Assembly: GCA_021811635.1 (NCBI GenBank)
Contig: JAJZNS010000092.1
Location: 1-32,606 of the forward strand
Length of the DNA: 32,606 nt
Origin: Thermoplasmata archaeon
GTDB lineage: Archaea > Thermoplasmatota > Thermoplasmata > Thermoplasmatales > Thermoplasmataceae
Direction of reading: 5' to 3'
The notes under the pieces were generated by a model. The model was not told where the DNA came from and made no database searches. It saw only the letters and a list, made by a program, of their open reading frames with translations. A program made the translations under genes and the position numbers. Positions 9,272 through 17,648 of this stretch are shown here, in pieces. Numbering within the stretch: position 1 is the first letter of the stretch; every line of letters starts with the position of its first letter.

Positions 9272-10180
9272 ATGTCCGAGGTCATAAAAGTCGAGAACCT
9301 GACCAAAAGGTACGGTACGCTTGAAGCCGTAAGGGGAATCTCCTTTCATGTCAATGCCGGTGAGGTCTTCAGCCTGCTTGGGCCAAACGGTGCCGGCAAA
9401 ACGACCACCGTGGAGATCCTGGAAGGCGTCAGAAAGAGAACCGCAGGACATGTTGCCGTACTAGGTTACGACCCTGAAAAAATAGACGAGACATTCAGGA
9501 AGCGGGTGGGAATTCTCCCCCAGGACTTCAATTTCCTGCAAAGGATTACACCGCTTGAAGCCCTTGAGTTCTTCATCGGTTCCCTGGAGAGCGGCATGGA
9601 TCCCGTTGAACTTCTCAAGACTGTAGATCTCGTTGACAGGAAAGACGTGTATTTTTCTAAGCTTTCCGGAGGTCAAAAGCAGAAGCTTGGAATTGCAATC
9701 GCGCTCAGCAACGATGCAGAGCTTGTGTTCCTTGACGAACCCACGGCTGGACTCGATCCAATTTCCAGGATGTCAATTCAGCAGGTGATGAGAAACCTCA
9801 GGTCGCTCGGGAAGACCATCTTCCTCACCACCCACTATCTGGAAGAGGCTGAGAAGCTGGCAGATCGCGTTGCCATTGTCAATCACGGGATCATAGTCGA
9901 TGAAGGTACGCCAGAGGAGCTTGTGCAGAAAAACAAGACCCATGACACGCTCGTGGTGTCCCTGGCCAGGGATCATGCCACGGAAACTGCGCTGCCAAAG
10001 GGGCTGGTCATGAAATCGCCCGGGGTATACGAAATGCCTGTCACGAGCAACGATGACCTTTTCTCGGTGCTGGACTCTATTGCCAAGAGCAGGATTCCAG
10101 TCGACAACATATATCTGAAGCGGGAAAACCTTGAGGATGTCTTCATGAGGGTTGTGGGGGCTGAACCTGATGAATCTTAA
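9272..10180 (+). CDS. ABC transporter ATP-binding protein (ABC-2 exporter type)
   Basis: ATPase of an exporter, 302 residues. Walker A is GPNGAGKTTT (about 37-46), the signature is LSGGQKQKLG, Walker B is LVFLDEPTAGLD and the H-loop is TTHYLEEAE. A C-terminal extension of about 80 residues resembles DrrA-type daunorubicin-resistance ATPases, which pair with one ABC-2 membrane protein. The downstream permease gene overlaps this one by 11 bases, so they form a pair. The substrate (lipid, glycan or drug-like compound) cannot be read from sequence. Confidence 0.95.
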   Translation: MSEVIKVENLTKRYGTLEAVRGISFHVNAGEVFSLLGPNGAGKTTTVEILEGVRKRTAGHVAVLGYDPEKIDETFRKRVGILPQDFNFLQRITPLEALEFFIGSLESGMDPVELLKTVDLVDRKDVYFSKLSGGQKQKLGIAIALSNDAELVFLDEPTAGLDPISRMSIQQVMRNLRSLGKTIFLTTHYLEEAEKLADRVAIVNHGIIVDEGTPEELVQKNKTHDTLVVSLARDHATETALPKGLVMKSPGVYEMPVTSNDDLFSVLDSIAKSRIPVDNIYLKRENLEDVFMRVVGAEPDES

Positions 10181-11261
10181 ACGGATATTACTTTATTTCA
10201 GGCTACACACCAAGCTGTTTTTCAGAACCAGAAGCGGGCCTTTCTTCCTGATAATATTTCCCGTCATCCTGATGCTCCTTTTCGGTTCCATATTCGGTTC
10301 AGGAGGCATCGGAAAGACATCCATTGCGGTACAGAACGACGGACCGGATTCTCCGTACATTCAGGGTTCTCTGGCGGCTTTCAACGCATCAGGTTTATTC
10401 AGTGTTTCTCTTGTTCCCGCAGGTGAAAACATCACCTCATACATGAAAGCCAATTCCATAGACATTGGGGTTGTATTCCCTGCGAATTTTTCCTCAAGCA
10501 TCAGCAACAGGTCAGCTGTCGTGCAGTATTATTCAGAACCAGGGGATCAGACTGCTTCAACACTGCAACCAGTGATACTCAACCTTATACTCACCGGGAC
10601 GGGCTCTACGACCGCAACAGTATACACGCAGGAAGTTTCAGTTTCAGGTCTCGGGAAGGCGGTTGACTACTACATTCCTGCCCTTCTGGGCTACACAATA
10701 ATCAACGGCATCTTCTCGATGGTTTATGAGGTTCCCAACTACCGGAAGGACAGGATTTTCCGGCAGCTTTCCTTCGCAAATCTGTCCAAGCCGGAATGGC
10801 TCGCTGCCACAACACTTTTCTACGCGGTCACGACGCTGATTTCCGACGTGATCATTTTCGGCATAGGGGTCACCGTTTTCAACGTATCCCTCCAGGTTTC
10901 CATTCCTGGTATCCTGCTGTCCATTGTGGTGATACTCTCCGGGCTGCTGCTATTCACTGCCATTGGATTGCTTGCCGGCCTCTATACCAAGGATGAGGAG
11001 AGCGCATCGCTGGTGGCTAATACAATATTCTTCCCCATGCTGTTCCTTTCCGGGGTATTTTATCCGATATCCGTGCTGCCATCCTATCTCCAGACTGTGG
11101 CGTATGTCCTCCCGCTGACATACTTCAACCTTGCATTGAAGGACATACTGCTCTACAACGCCTTCTCCCAGGTCCTTCTTGAGATCTTGTTCATGGTGCT
11201 GGCTGGCATTGGTCTTTTCACATTTTCTTCATTCCTGGCAACGCGGAAACAGGATGAATGA
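10170..11261 (+). CDS. ABC-2 type transporter permease
   Basis: Membrane partner of the preceding ATPase, about 363 residues. An N-terminal helix (SGPFFLIIFPVILMLLFGSIF) is followed by an extracytoplasmic domain of about 130 residues with N-x-S/T sites, then five hydrophobic segments including the conserved ABC-2 region with a FPMLFLSGVFYPIS-like motif. That motif is characteristic of DrrB/CcmB-like exporters. ATG 10170 is chosen; a TTG at 10152 would lengthen the overlap and add residues before the usual start. A seven-T run follows the stop. Confidence 0.9.
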   Translation: MNLKRILLYFRLHTKLFFRTRSGPFFLIIFPVILMLLFGSIFGSGGIGKTSIAVQNDGPDSPYIQGSLAAFNASGLFSVSLVPAGENITSYMKANSIDIGVVFPANFSSSISNRSAVVQYYSEPGDQTASTLQPVILNLILTGTGSTTATVYTQEVSVSGLGKAVDYYIPALLGYTIINGIFSMVYEVPNYRKDRIFRQLSFANLSKPEWLAATTLFYAVTTLISDVIIFGIGVTVFNVSLQVSIPGILLSIVVILSGLLLFTAIGLLAGLYTKDEESASLVANTIFFPMLFLSGVFYPISVLPSYLQTVAYVLPLTYFNLALKDILLYNAFSQVLLEILFMVLAGIGLFTFSSFLATRKQDE

Positions 11262-11268
11262 TTTTTTT
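11262..11268 (+). terminator. T-run after the ABC permease gene
   Basis: Seven consecutive T immediately after the permease TGA, before the ribosome binding site of the next gene. Such runs act as archaeal intrinsic terminators. No TATA box fits in the 29-base gap, so it may only partly stop transcription. Confidence 0.35.
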
Positions 11269-11274
11269 ACTGTT

Positions 11275-11283
11275 GAGGTGATC
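11275..11283 (+). promoter_or_regulatory. Strong ribosome binding site of enoyl-CoA hydratase
   Basis: GAGGTGATC, seven bases before ATG 11291. It is complementary over nine bases to the 16S 3' end GGATCACCTCC read at the right edge of this window. It decides the start and shows that internal operon genes use Shine-Dalgarno initiation while first genes are leaderless. Confidence 0.8.
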
Positions 11284-11290
11284 TCCCGGC

Positions 11291-12043
11291 ATGGCAGATA
11301 CCTCAACAAACATATCCAGCGAGGAGAGAGACGGGATAAGAGTCATCACCATAAGGAAGGAAAACAAGCTGAACCCGCTTGACGCCCAGACGCTGGAGGA
11401 TATAGCAGGAGCGCTTTCCAAGAAACCACTGGTCACCGTTATTAAAGGCAGTGAGAGGGCCTTTTCGGCGGGCGCCAATATAAAGGAATTCCAGTCACTG
11501 AAGCCTGAGGAGGCTTACCATTTCGCGGTCAGGGGACAGATCGCACTGGATTACATCGCATCATACGAAAGGCCGGTTATAGCCGCGATTCGAGGTTTCG
11601 CTCTTGGCGGAGGTTTCGAACTTTCCCTGGCCTGCGATATCCGGATCTGTTCTCCCGATACCAGAATGGGGCTGCCTGAAGTCACGTTGGGGATACTGCC
11701 AGGCTGGGGCGGAACACAGCGGCTCAGGAGGATCATTGGAGAGACTAGAGCCTTCGATCTTGCATCCACCGGAAGAACCATAGATGCCGGGGAGGCAAAG
11801 GCTCTTGGGATAGTGAACGAAGTCTCCGAAAGACCAGAGGAGGATGCCATTGAAATGGCGAAATCCTATGCGAAGTCCGCTCTTGTCTCCGTCGGCATGA
11901 TCAAATCCCTCATAAGGGGAAAGGAATTTGACCTCTTCGATTCGGAAAAAGAGGCTTTTGGAAAGATTTTTGAGACAGAGGATTCCAGGGAGGGCGTCAG
12001 GGCATTTCTGGAAAAGAGGAAACCTTCCTTCAGGAACCGCTGA
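11291..12043 (+). CDS. Enoyl-CoA hydratase / isomerase family protein
   Basis: Crotonase-fold enzyme, 250 residues, probably hydrating trans-2-enoyl-CoA. The oxyanion-hole segments are FSAGANIKEF and GFALGGGFELSLACDIRI. Both glutamates expected of a hydratase are present: one in GGGFEL and one in LPEVTLGILPGWGGTQRL. The C-terminal EDSREGVRAFLEKRKPSF is the usual family ending. It lies after the ABC exporter genes and in the same direction as the thiolase at 8074, so it may belong to the same acyl-CoA pathway. Exact substrate is unknown. Confidence 0.92.
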   Translation: MADTSTNISSEERDGIRVITIRKENKLNPLDAQTLEDIAGALSKKPLVTVIKGSERAFSAGANIKEFQSLKPEEAYHFAVRGQIALDYIASYERPVIAAIRGFALGGGFELSLACDIRICSPDTRMGLPEVTLGILPGWGGTQRLRRIIGETRAFDLASTGRTIDAGEAKALGIVNEVSERPEEDAIEMAKSYAKSALVSVGMIKSLIRGKEFDLFDSEKEAFGKIFETEDSREGVRAFLEKRKPSFRNR

Positions 12044-12049
12044 TTTCTC

Positions 12050-12055
12050 TTTTTT
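12050..12055 (+). terminator. T-run after enoyl-CoA hydratase
   Basis: CTCTTTTTTAT directly after the TGA. It overlaps the stop codon of the convergent cysteine synthase gene. Confidence 0.4.
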
Positions 12056-12995
12056 ATATTATTCCCTTCTGGCGATAGATGCTCTGGTATTTCTCTGCGC
12101 CGTCTGGAAACACCGTAAGAATTGTACCGGCTTTGATCTTCCCGGCAAGTGAAACACTGGCCATGTAATTCGCACCGGAAGAGAGACCGACATCGAAGCC
12201 CATCCCCTTGAGTTCCATGACGCCCTGGAATGCATCGCTGTCTCCAACCCTCACCCAATCGTCTACGATGTTCCTGTTATCTTCCAGGATCCTGGGCACG
12301 CTGGACGCTTTCAGGTTTTTGAGACCCTGTATGTGATGATCAGGATCTGGCTCAACGGCCACAACACTGGTTCTTGCATTGACATGTTTCAGGAACATTC
12401 CGACCCCGGTCACGGTTCCGCCTGTCCCGATCCCGGTGACCAGATAGTCTATTTCTTCGCCTTTATCTATCACTTCCGGACCGGTGGTATAAAAATGGCT
12501 CTTGAAATTTGACGGGTTGGAATACTGGTCAAGGTTGACGTACCGATCCGGGTCAGATTGCATTACCTCTTTGAGCTTATTTAGGGATGCGTCGATGTTT
12601 ATTCTCCCCCGCCTGCTGTTTTCGTCTTCCACCTCAACTATTCTCTGCCCTGATCCAGTGAGTTTTCTCCTGGTTTCCTCGCTGCTGGACGCGGGTACGA
12701 ATATGGTTGCCCTGTAACCCATCACCTTTGAGATGTATGCCAGTGCGATGCCTGTGTTGCCTGAACTGGCTTCTATCACTTCCTTTCCCCTTGCCAGCCT
12801 GCCATCTATCTCGGCTGCACTCAACATAAAGAATGCTGGCCTGTCCTTGACAGACCCGAACCTGTTGAATCCCTCAAATTTTGCAAAGATCCTGACATTG
12901 CCCCGGCTGTAGACTTCCCTCAGCGGAGTGTTGCCTATGCCTGCACTGTGGGCTCTCCTGGCAATTTCTGCATAATCGCTCTCCCGTACTGGCAT
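12054..12995 (-). CDS. Cysteine synthase family PLP enzyme (CysM/O-phosphoserine-type)
   Basis: Makes cysteine from an activated serine and a sulfide donor. PLP lysine lies in FGSVKDRPAFFML, the substrate loop is EASSGNTGIAL, the phosphate loop is GTGGTVTGVG, and SSGANYMA binds the pyridine ring. The KDRPA form and LDQYSNPSNFKSHFYTTGPEV resemble mycobacterial CysM, which uses O-phosphoserine; that substrate preference is inference. About 313 residues. ATG 12995 is chosen over TTG 13022 because the TATA-like TTATTAG at 13023-13029 is about 30 bases before it and would abut the TTG. It may be a single-gene unit; its end converges on enoyl-CoA hydratase. Confidence 0.9.
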   Translation of the reverse strand: MPVRESDYAEIARRAHSAGIGNTPLREVYSRGNVRIFAKFEGFNRFGSVKDRPAFFMLSAAEIDGRLARGKEVIEASSGNTGIALAYISKVMGYRATIFVPASSSEETRRKLTGSGQRIVEVEDENSRRGRINIDASLNKLKEVMQSDPDRYVNLDQYSNPSNFKSHFYTTGPEVIDKGEEIDYLVTGIGTGGTVTGVGMFLKHVNARTSVVAVEPDPDHHIQGLKNLKASSVPRILEDNRNIVDDWVRVGDSDAFQGVMELKGMGFDVGLSSGANYMASVSLAGKIKAGTILTVFPDGAEKYQSIYRQKGII

Positions 12996-13136
12996 TCGAA
13001 GCCTGCTTTCATTGCAGGTCAACTAATAACTGCTTTGTCTCAATCCTGACAGACAGTCCGGAGTTCTGGGGAGCATCGCGAAATTCAAAGAGAAAAGCGT
13101 TCAATCTGTACCTGCTGCCCCAGGACCCCGCTTTCC

Positions 13137-13949
13137 TTACTTCCATGAAAATCCCATGGAGAAGCCGCAGGTGAATCCCATGCCGGGCGCAAGCTGAACA
13201 AGCCCTATTCCATTGTTAAAGCAGTCAGGCGCTCCTGTCATCGGCTCGACTGCGATTGACTTCCACCCGCTGTATTTGCCGTCGTAAAACATGAAGTATG
13301 GCATTCCCCTGTTGAAAAGTTCAAGCCGGATGTCTCCAAGATCCAGAGTCAGTGTCCCTTCAACTAGGAACGGGGTGTCGTAACCGCCCTCCCTCGGTTT
13401 CAGGATATTCACTGGATCAAGCAATCTGCCGGTTGGAAAGTACCCGTCAGTGCAGACGAGCTCGTGAAATCCCATGGAAGCCGCCTCCCATTTACCGGTG
13501 AAGATGAAATATGGGTGTGCCCCGATCATGAGCGGCCCATGGGTTTGCGACATGTTGGTCACTTCATAGTCAATCGAGATTCCCGCCTGCATTATCGTGT
13601 ATCTTATCCTGACAGCGTACACCCAGGGGAAACTGCCTCCCTTGAGGATTGAGGTGCACTCTGCCATGCTTTCTCCTGTCATGACGTCAAAATTCAATCC
13701 GCGTATGAGGCCATGCATCGCATTCGGTGGGCTGTCAGCCCTGAGGACATATTCTTTCTCCCGGAAGGAGAACTTTGCGTTCCTGACGCGGTTCGCAAAT
13801 GGAATAAGATGGGCACATCCGCCGTGGGTTTCCACCCCGTCCGTGGAGATTTTCATGACGTCACGTCCATCAAACCGGACGCTTTTCAGGTATGCCCCGA
13901 CCTCAGAAATCTCAATCGACAGCCTGTCGCCGGCAGCCAAAGACACCAT
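13137..13949 (-). CDS. Aldose 1-epimerase (galactose mutarotase) family protein
   Basis: Interconverts alpha and beta anomers of an aldose or hexose-6-phosphate. The 270 residues form a beta-sandwich. Conserved pieces are the substrate Arg in FANRVRNAKFSF, the His in NAMHGLIRG, the catalytic His in MIGAHPYF and the catalytic Glu in VEPMTGAPDCFNNG. The neighbour at 14097 is a sugar nucleotidyltransferase, transcribed divergently, so it may serve sugar activation. The sugar is not predictable. ATG 13949 was chosen, with an AT-rich TATA-like element about 25 bases upstream. Confidence 0.88.
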   Translation of the reverse strand: MVSLAAGDRLSIEISEVGAYLKSVRFDGRDVMKISTDGVETHGGCAHLIPFANRVRNAKFSFREKEYVLRADSPPNAMHGLIRGLNFDVMTGESMAECTSILKGGSFPWVYAVRIRYTIMQAGISIDYEVTNMSQTHGPLMIGAHPYFIFTGKWEAASMGFHELVCTDGYFPTGRLLDPVNILKPREGGYDTPFLVEGTLTLDLGDIRLELFNRGMPYFMFYDGKYSGWKSIAVEPMTGAPDCFNNGIGLVQLAPGMGFTCGFSMGFSWK

Positions 13950-14096
13950 AATTTATTGCATCCGGAACCATTATTCTAAATTTCCGGAAACTGGATGGTT
14001 CGAGTGATGCTGCACATTCTGCTCCACTCAGGAAAAGGAGACATGCAATTCATGCTATAAGGAAAATCTAAATCAATCTGCCTCTTACCTGAATGA

Positions 14097-14819
14097 ATGC
14101 TGGGAATTATCCTCGCCGGCGGTACCGGAACCAGATTGCTTCCCCTCACAAAGGTGACAAACAAGCATTTGCTGCCTGTCTACGACAGGCCCATGATATA
14201 TTACCCTCTGGAAACGCTGCTGAAGGCAGGCATCAGGGAGATTATAATCGTGACAGGCAAGGAGCACGCCGGGAATTTCATGGCCCTGCTGGCATCCGGA
14301 AGCGAATTTGGAGCAAGATTTGCATATGTACTCCAGGAAGGAGCCGGAGGAATTGCGGAAGCAATAGGACTGGCAGAGCCATTTGCGAATGGGGAAAGCA
14401 TTGCAGTGATACTTGGAGACAACGTGCTGTTCGACGATGTTTCCCGGGAAATAGCAGACTTCCGTTCAGGATGCAGGATTTTTCTCAAGGAGGTGCCGGA
14501 TCCTGAAAGATTTGGCGTGCCGGAGTTCGAAAATGGCAGGAATATAATAAATATAGAGGAAAAACCAAAGGCTCCGAAGAGCAATTATGCGGTTACCGGC
14601 TTTTACCTATATGACAATACTGTTTTCAGGAAGATCAGGGGGCTTAAGCCATCTGCAAGGGGTGAGCTTGAGGTCACCGACCTGAATAACGTCTACCTCA
14701 GGGAAGGGAAGCTCACGCATGGCTACATTAAGGGGCCATGGATAGATGCTGGAACCATAGACAATCTCCTTACAGCATCAAACCTGGCCAGGGAGAGGAA
14801 AGTGAATCGCGGCCATTAG
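14097..14819 (+). CDS. rmlA: Glucose-1-phosphate thymidylyltransferase (RmlA-type)
   Basis: Makes dTDP-glucose from dTTP and glucose-1-phosphate, the first step to dTDP-L-rhamnose. The 240 residues form a Rossmann-like nucleotidyltransferase. The signature GGTGTRLLPLT...NKHLLPVYDRPMIYYPL is at the N-terminus, with GDNVLF for metal binding, IEEKP, and a C-terminal GPWIDAGT. It lacks the C-terminal 50 residues of the bacterial enzyme, as usual in archaeal short forms. The other three pathway genes (rmlD, rmlB, rmlC) lie immediately downstream on the opposite strand; the stop codons of rmlA and rmlD are three bases apart. Confidence 0.9.
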   Translation: MLGIILAGGTGTRLLPLTKVTNKHLLPVYDRPMIYYPLETLLKAGIREIIIVTGKEHAGNFMALLASGSEFGARFAYVLQEGAGGIAEAIGLAEPFANGESIAVILGDNVLFDDVSREIADFRSGCRIFLKEVPDPERFGVPEFENGRNIINIEEKPKAPKSNYAVTGFYLYDNTVFRKIRGLKPSARGELEVTDLNNVYLREGKLTHGYIKGPWIDAGTIDNLLTASNLARERKVNRGH

Positions 14820-14822
14820 GCT

Positions 14823-15653
14823 TCAAAGCCTGGCAAGCGCTTCTTCGAGATGGGAGATCCTGATCACCCTGCCGGCCTTGTAAAGGTTAAAACTAGTGTC
14901 CATGGGTCTCTGTGCAGCAAATTTGAGATCGGAAAGCCTGCTCCTTTCTATCAATTTATGATCAAGCCCCCATCTCTTTGCCACGGCATTCGCGAATTCA
15001 TAACGGCTCACCCTTTCCTGCACTCCGAGATGGTAAATCCCTGAAAGGTCCATCTTTATGGCAGCTTTTATGAATGTCGCTAAGTCCTCCAGTGAGGTGG
15101 GGGTGGTGTACTGATCCGTGACAACCTTTATTTTCTGGCCTGCCTCAAGGTTTTCCCTGACGAATTCCAGGAAAGTCTTCTTTCTCCGGGAAACGTTCTG
15201 CCCGAATGGCGTGGAGATCCTGACGATCAGGTCCCTGCTCATATCCGGGAACGACTCCCCTTTAAGCTTGGTTCTCCCATAAACGTTGATCGGGTTCGGC
15301 TTATCCATTTCAGTGTACCTGCCGGTTTTTCCGTCAAAAACATAATCTGTGGAAATGTGAATGAGCTTGAAACCATTGGAAGTGGCCGCATCTGCAAGGA
15401 GTTCGACCGATTTGGCGTTCAGAAGATCTGCGAGTTCCGGATCAGCCTCGCAGCCGTCGACACTGGTGAATCCTGTGCAGTTGATTACGGTTCCGTATTT
15501 TTTCTTTGCAAAGAAGGCTTTAATCCCGTCAGCACTGGTCACGTCTATCACAGGATCTCCGCCGTAAATGCTCCTTGATGCCCCATCTGCTCCCAACTTG
15601 CCTTCCAGGTAGGACCCGACAAAGCCGCTGGCACCCAGCACGAGCACTTTCAT
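14823..15653 (-). CDS. rmlD: dTDP-4-dehydrorhamnose reductase (RmlD)
   Basis: Last step of dTDP-L-rhamnose synthesis: NAD(P)H reduction of the 4-keto sugar. Of 276 residues, the N-terminus is the dinucleotide motif VLGASGFVGSYL, then STDYVFDGKTGRY, the catalytic YGRTKLKGE (Tyr-x3-Lys) and the typical end AAQRPMDTSFN. Third gene of the rmlC-rmlB-rmlD operon, starting three bases after the rmlB stop. The gene converges tightly with rmlA. Confidence 0.92.
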   Translation of the reverse strand: MKVLVLGASGFVGSYLEGKLGADGASRSIYGGDPVIDVTSADGIKAFFAKKKYGTVINCTGFTSVDGCEADPELADLLNAKSVELLADAATSNGFKLIHISTDYVFDGKTGRYTEMDKPNPINVYGRTKLKGESFPDMSRDLIVRISTPFGQNVSRRKKTFLEFVRENLEAGQKIKVVTDQYTTPTSLEDLATFIKAAIKMDLSGIYHLGVQERVSRYEFANAVAKRWGLDHKLIERSRLSDLKFAAQRPMDTSFNLYKAGRVIRISHLEEALARL

Positions 15654-15656
15654 GAT

Positions 15657-16613
15657 CTACAGAACCTTTTCTTCATACCTTTTCCTGCTGGCGATGTAAT
15701 GCTGAATTGTCTCCCTGAGTCCTTGATCGAAGTCGACTTCAGGCCGCCAGCCAAGTTCTCTCCTGATCTTCGTGGAATCGATCGCATAACGCTGATCATG
15801 GCCAGGCCTGTCCTGCACAAATTCAATCAGTGATTCGGGTTTGTGCAGGATCTCCAGGATCTCCCTTACGACCTCAATATTGCTGCGTTCGCCGTCTGCG
15901 CCCACCAGATACGTTTCTCCAGGTTTACCCCGCTCAATTATCATCCTGATCGCCGTGCAGTGATCCGCAACATGGATCCAGTCCCTTACCTGCCTGCCTG
16001 ATCCGTATATCGGGATCTTCATGCCGTTCAGCGCGTAGAGGATAGTCTTTGGTATCAGTTTTTCAGGGTGCTGGTTTGGACCGTAATTGTTGCTGCAGTT
16101 TGAGATGGTTGCCCTGATTCCGTAGGTGTTATGATAGGCCTTCACCAGCAGGTCTGCTGATGCCTTCGTCGCCGAATATGGATTCCTCGGGCTATAAGCA
16201 CTGTTCTCAGTGAATTTCGTGCCCGAATTCAGAGGCAGGCTGCCGTAAACTTCGTCTGTGGAAATCTGGTGGTACCTCAAATCCAGCTTCCTGGTGATTT
16301 CCAGAAGCCTGTGAACACCCACAACATTGCTCTGAATGAAGTCCTTGGAATTCTTTATTGATCTGTCGACATGGGATTCAGCAGCGAAATTAACGATTGT
16401 ATCGGCATCTTCGAAGAAATGCTCCCTGCCGGTCAATCTTGAAATGTCCAGTTTGTAGTTCTCAATAGCCTCCGGTTTTTGCAGGTTCGCTGGATCAGAA
16501 GCATAGGTCATTTTGTCCACATTTACCACTTCTGCGCTATCCTCGCCTGAAACCAGCATGTTGATGAAATTTGAGCCTATGAAACCCATTCCACCTGTGA
16601 CTATGACTTTCAT
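15657..16613 (-). CDS. rmlB: dTDP-glucose 4,6-dehydratase (RmlB)
   Basis: Converts dTDP-glucose to dTDP-4-keto-6-deoxyglucose with bound NAD+. Motifs are VTGGMGFIGSNF (NAD), NFAAESHVDRSI, QISTDEVYGSL (catalytic Thr-Asp-Glu) and YSATKASADLLV (Tyr-x3-Lys), then NNYGPNQHPEKLIP and RDWIHVADHC, all typical of RmlB. The frame extends upstream to 16709, but the first natural start is ATG 16613, overlapping the rmlC stop as ATGA. About 318 residues. Confidence 0.93.
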   Translation of the reverse strand: MKVIVTGGMGFIGSNFINMLVSGEDSAEVVNVDKMTYASDPANLQKPEAIENYKLDISRLTGREHFFEDADTIVNFAAESHVDRSIKNSKDFIQSNVVGVHRLLEITRKLDLRYHQISTDEVYGSLPLNSGTKFTENSAYSPRNPYSATKASADLLVKAYHNTYGIRATISNCSNNYGPNQHPEKLIPKTILYALNGMKIPIYGSGRQVRDWIHVADHCTAIRMIIERGKPGETYLVGADGERSNIEVVREILEILHKPESLIEFVQDRPGHDQRYAIDSTKIRRELGWRPEVDFDQGLRETIQHYIASRKRYEEKVL

Positions 16614-17197
16614 TTTACACCTTCTTTGTAGATTTTTTCTGGCAGAATTTCTTTTAGTGCGGGCAATGATGAATCCTTTGGTGACAGTAAAGGTGAAGCA
16701 ATGGGCCAATCTATCGCCAGTTCCGGGTCATTCCATCGGATGCCCGCGTCGAGTTTCTGGTCATACTCAGCGGTTGTTTTATAGATCAGCTCCGTGTTGT
16801 CTTCCAGCGAAAGGAAACCGTGAGCAAAACCGGGTGGGACCCACAGCAATTCCTGGGAGGATGAATTGAGTCTCACACCTTCCCATTTCTTGTAAGTGCT
16901 TGATCGTGGACGCAGGTCAACAATTATGTCATACACTGATCCGTTTATGACCCGAACCAGTTTTCCCTGCGGTTTAGGCATCATTTGAAAGTGGAGCCCC
17001 CTGAGAACGTTCCTTGCTGATTTTGAATGGTTATCCTGAACGAATTCCTGTGATATTCCGTTTTTCTGAAAATCAGACTTCTTGTATGATTCGAGGAAAA
17101 AGCCTCTTTCATCCTTATGCACTGCTGGAAGAATCAGTCTGGCATCCTTAACGCTTTTCAGTTGTTTAAATTCAAACATTGGAACCATCTCTTGCAT
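16610..17197 (-). CDS. rmlC: dTDP-4-dehydrorhamnose 3,5-epimerase (RmlC)
   Basis: Epimerises C3 and C5 of the 4-keto sugar. Cupin fold, up to 195 residues. Catalytic and binding pieces are DERGFFLESY, DNHSKSARNVLRGLHFQ (catalytic His), VVDLR-like IIVDLRPRSSTYKKWEG and WVPPGFAHGFLSL, with the catalytic Tyr in ELIYKTTAEYD. First gene of the rmlC-B-D operon. Three Met codons are possible (17197, 17188, 17179); family alignment favours 17179 (MFEFKQ), while promoter spacing permits 17197. I give the longest. Confidence 0.92.
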   Translation of the reverse strand: MQEMVPMFEFKQLKSVKDARLILPAVHKDERGFFLESYKKSDFQKNGISQEFVQDNHSKSARNVLRGLHFQMMPKPQGKLVRVINGSVYDIIVDLRPRSSTYKKWEGVRLNSSSQELLWVPPGFAHGFLSLEDNTELIYKTTAEYDQKLDAGIRWNDPELAIDWPIASPLLSPKDSSLPALKEILPEKIYKEGVK

Positions 17198-17232
17198 TGC
17201 CGGATTTTCAATGTTACATGCGGATGACTTGC

Positions 17233-17241
17233 AATATATTA
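17233..17241 (-). promoter_or_regulatory. TATA box of the rmlC-B-D operon
   Basis: Reads TAATATATT on the minus strand, about 40 bases before ATG 17197, giving a short leader. It lies back to back with the tRNA promoter. Confidence 0.45.
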
Positions 17242-17298
17242 TCTCTCTCAGCTAAATCGTGACATTTCGTTCAAGTTTGGGATTTTTGCTTAAGGAAG

Positions 17299-17308
17299 TT
17301 ATAAATAA
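17299..17308 (+). promoter_or_regulatory. TATA box of tRNA-Asp
   Basis: TTATAAATAA centred about 28 bases before the first base of the tRNA. Confidence 0.6.
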
Positions 17309-17330
17309 AGAGGTCTAATGCCTGTTTTAC

Positions 17331-17403
17331 GCCCCGATAGTGTAGCGGCCTATCATACGGGCCTGTCGAGCCCGTGACATGGGTTCAAATCCCGTTCGGG
17401 GCG
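17331..17403 (+). tRNA. tRNA-Asp (anticodon GTC)
   Basis: A 73-base cloverleaf. The acceptor stem is GCCCCGA with TCGGGGC and discriminator G. The D arm begins GTGTAGC. The anticodon stem CGGGC/GCCCG closes loop CTGTCGA with anticodon GTC at 17365-17367. The T arm is TGGGTTCAAATCCCG-like. There is no intron and no encoded CCA. It has its own promoter and is followed by a T-run. Confidence 0.96.
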
Positions 17404-17416
17404 TCACACTTAAATC

Positions 17417-17422
17417 TTTTTT
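17417..17422 (+). terminator. T-run terminator after tRNA-Asp
   Basis: Six T starting 14 bases after the tRNA end, the usual archaeal terminator form. Confidence 0.5.
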
Positions 17423-17648
17423 GGTCTTATCAGAGTGCCTGCATAGTTCTCCTGTAATCGACTGTCCCTGCCTCACATAATATTCCCCTTCCTTTACACA
17501 TTGGACCTCCAAAAGATTAGCTAGCTATGGTGTTCAGGCACAGTACAGTTGCACTAATTGGATCGCCGAGTATTCATCTAAATCATGTATGCAGCCCGGA
17601 AAAACACAGGAATGAAATTTCTTCAGTGACGCAATTGCGGCTGCGCCT
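17423..17648. other. Intergenic stretch, no gene recognised
   Basis: Between the tRNA terminator and the end of the binding-protein gene. I see no convincing reading frame, repeat or structured RNA. A short plus-strand frame here runs into the antisense of the next gene and has no family features. Confidence 0.5.

Noticed and set aside
16614..16709. N-terminal extension of RmlB
   Set aside because: It is the antisense-free overlap with rmlC; the NAD motif begins right after ATG 16613, and ATGA coupling is typical.
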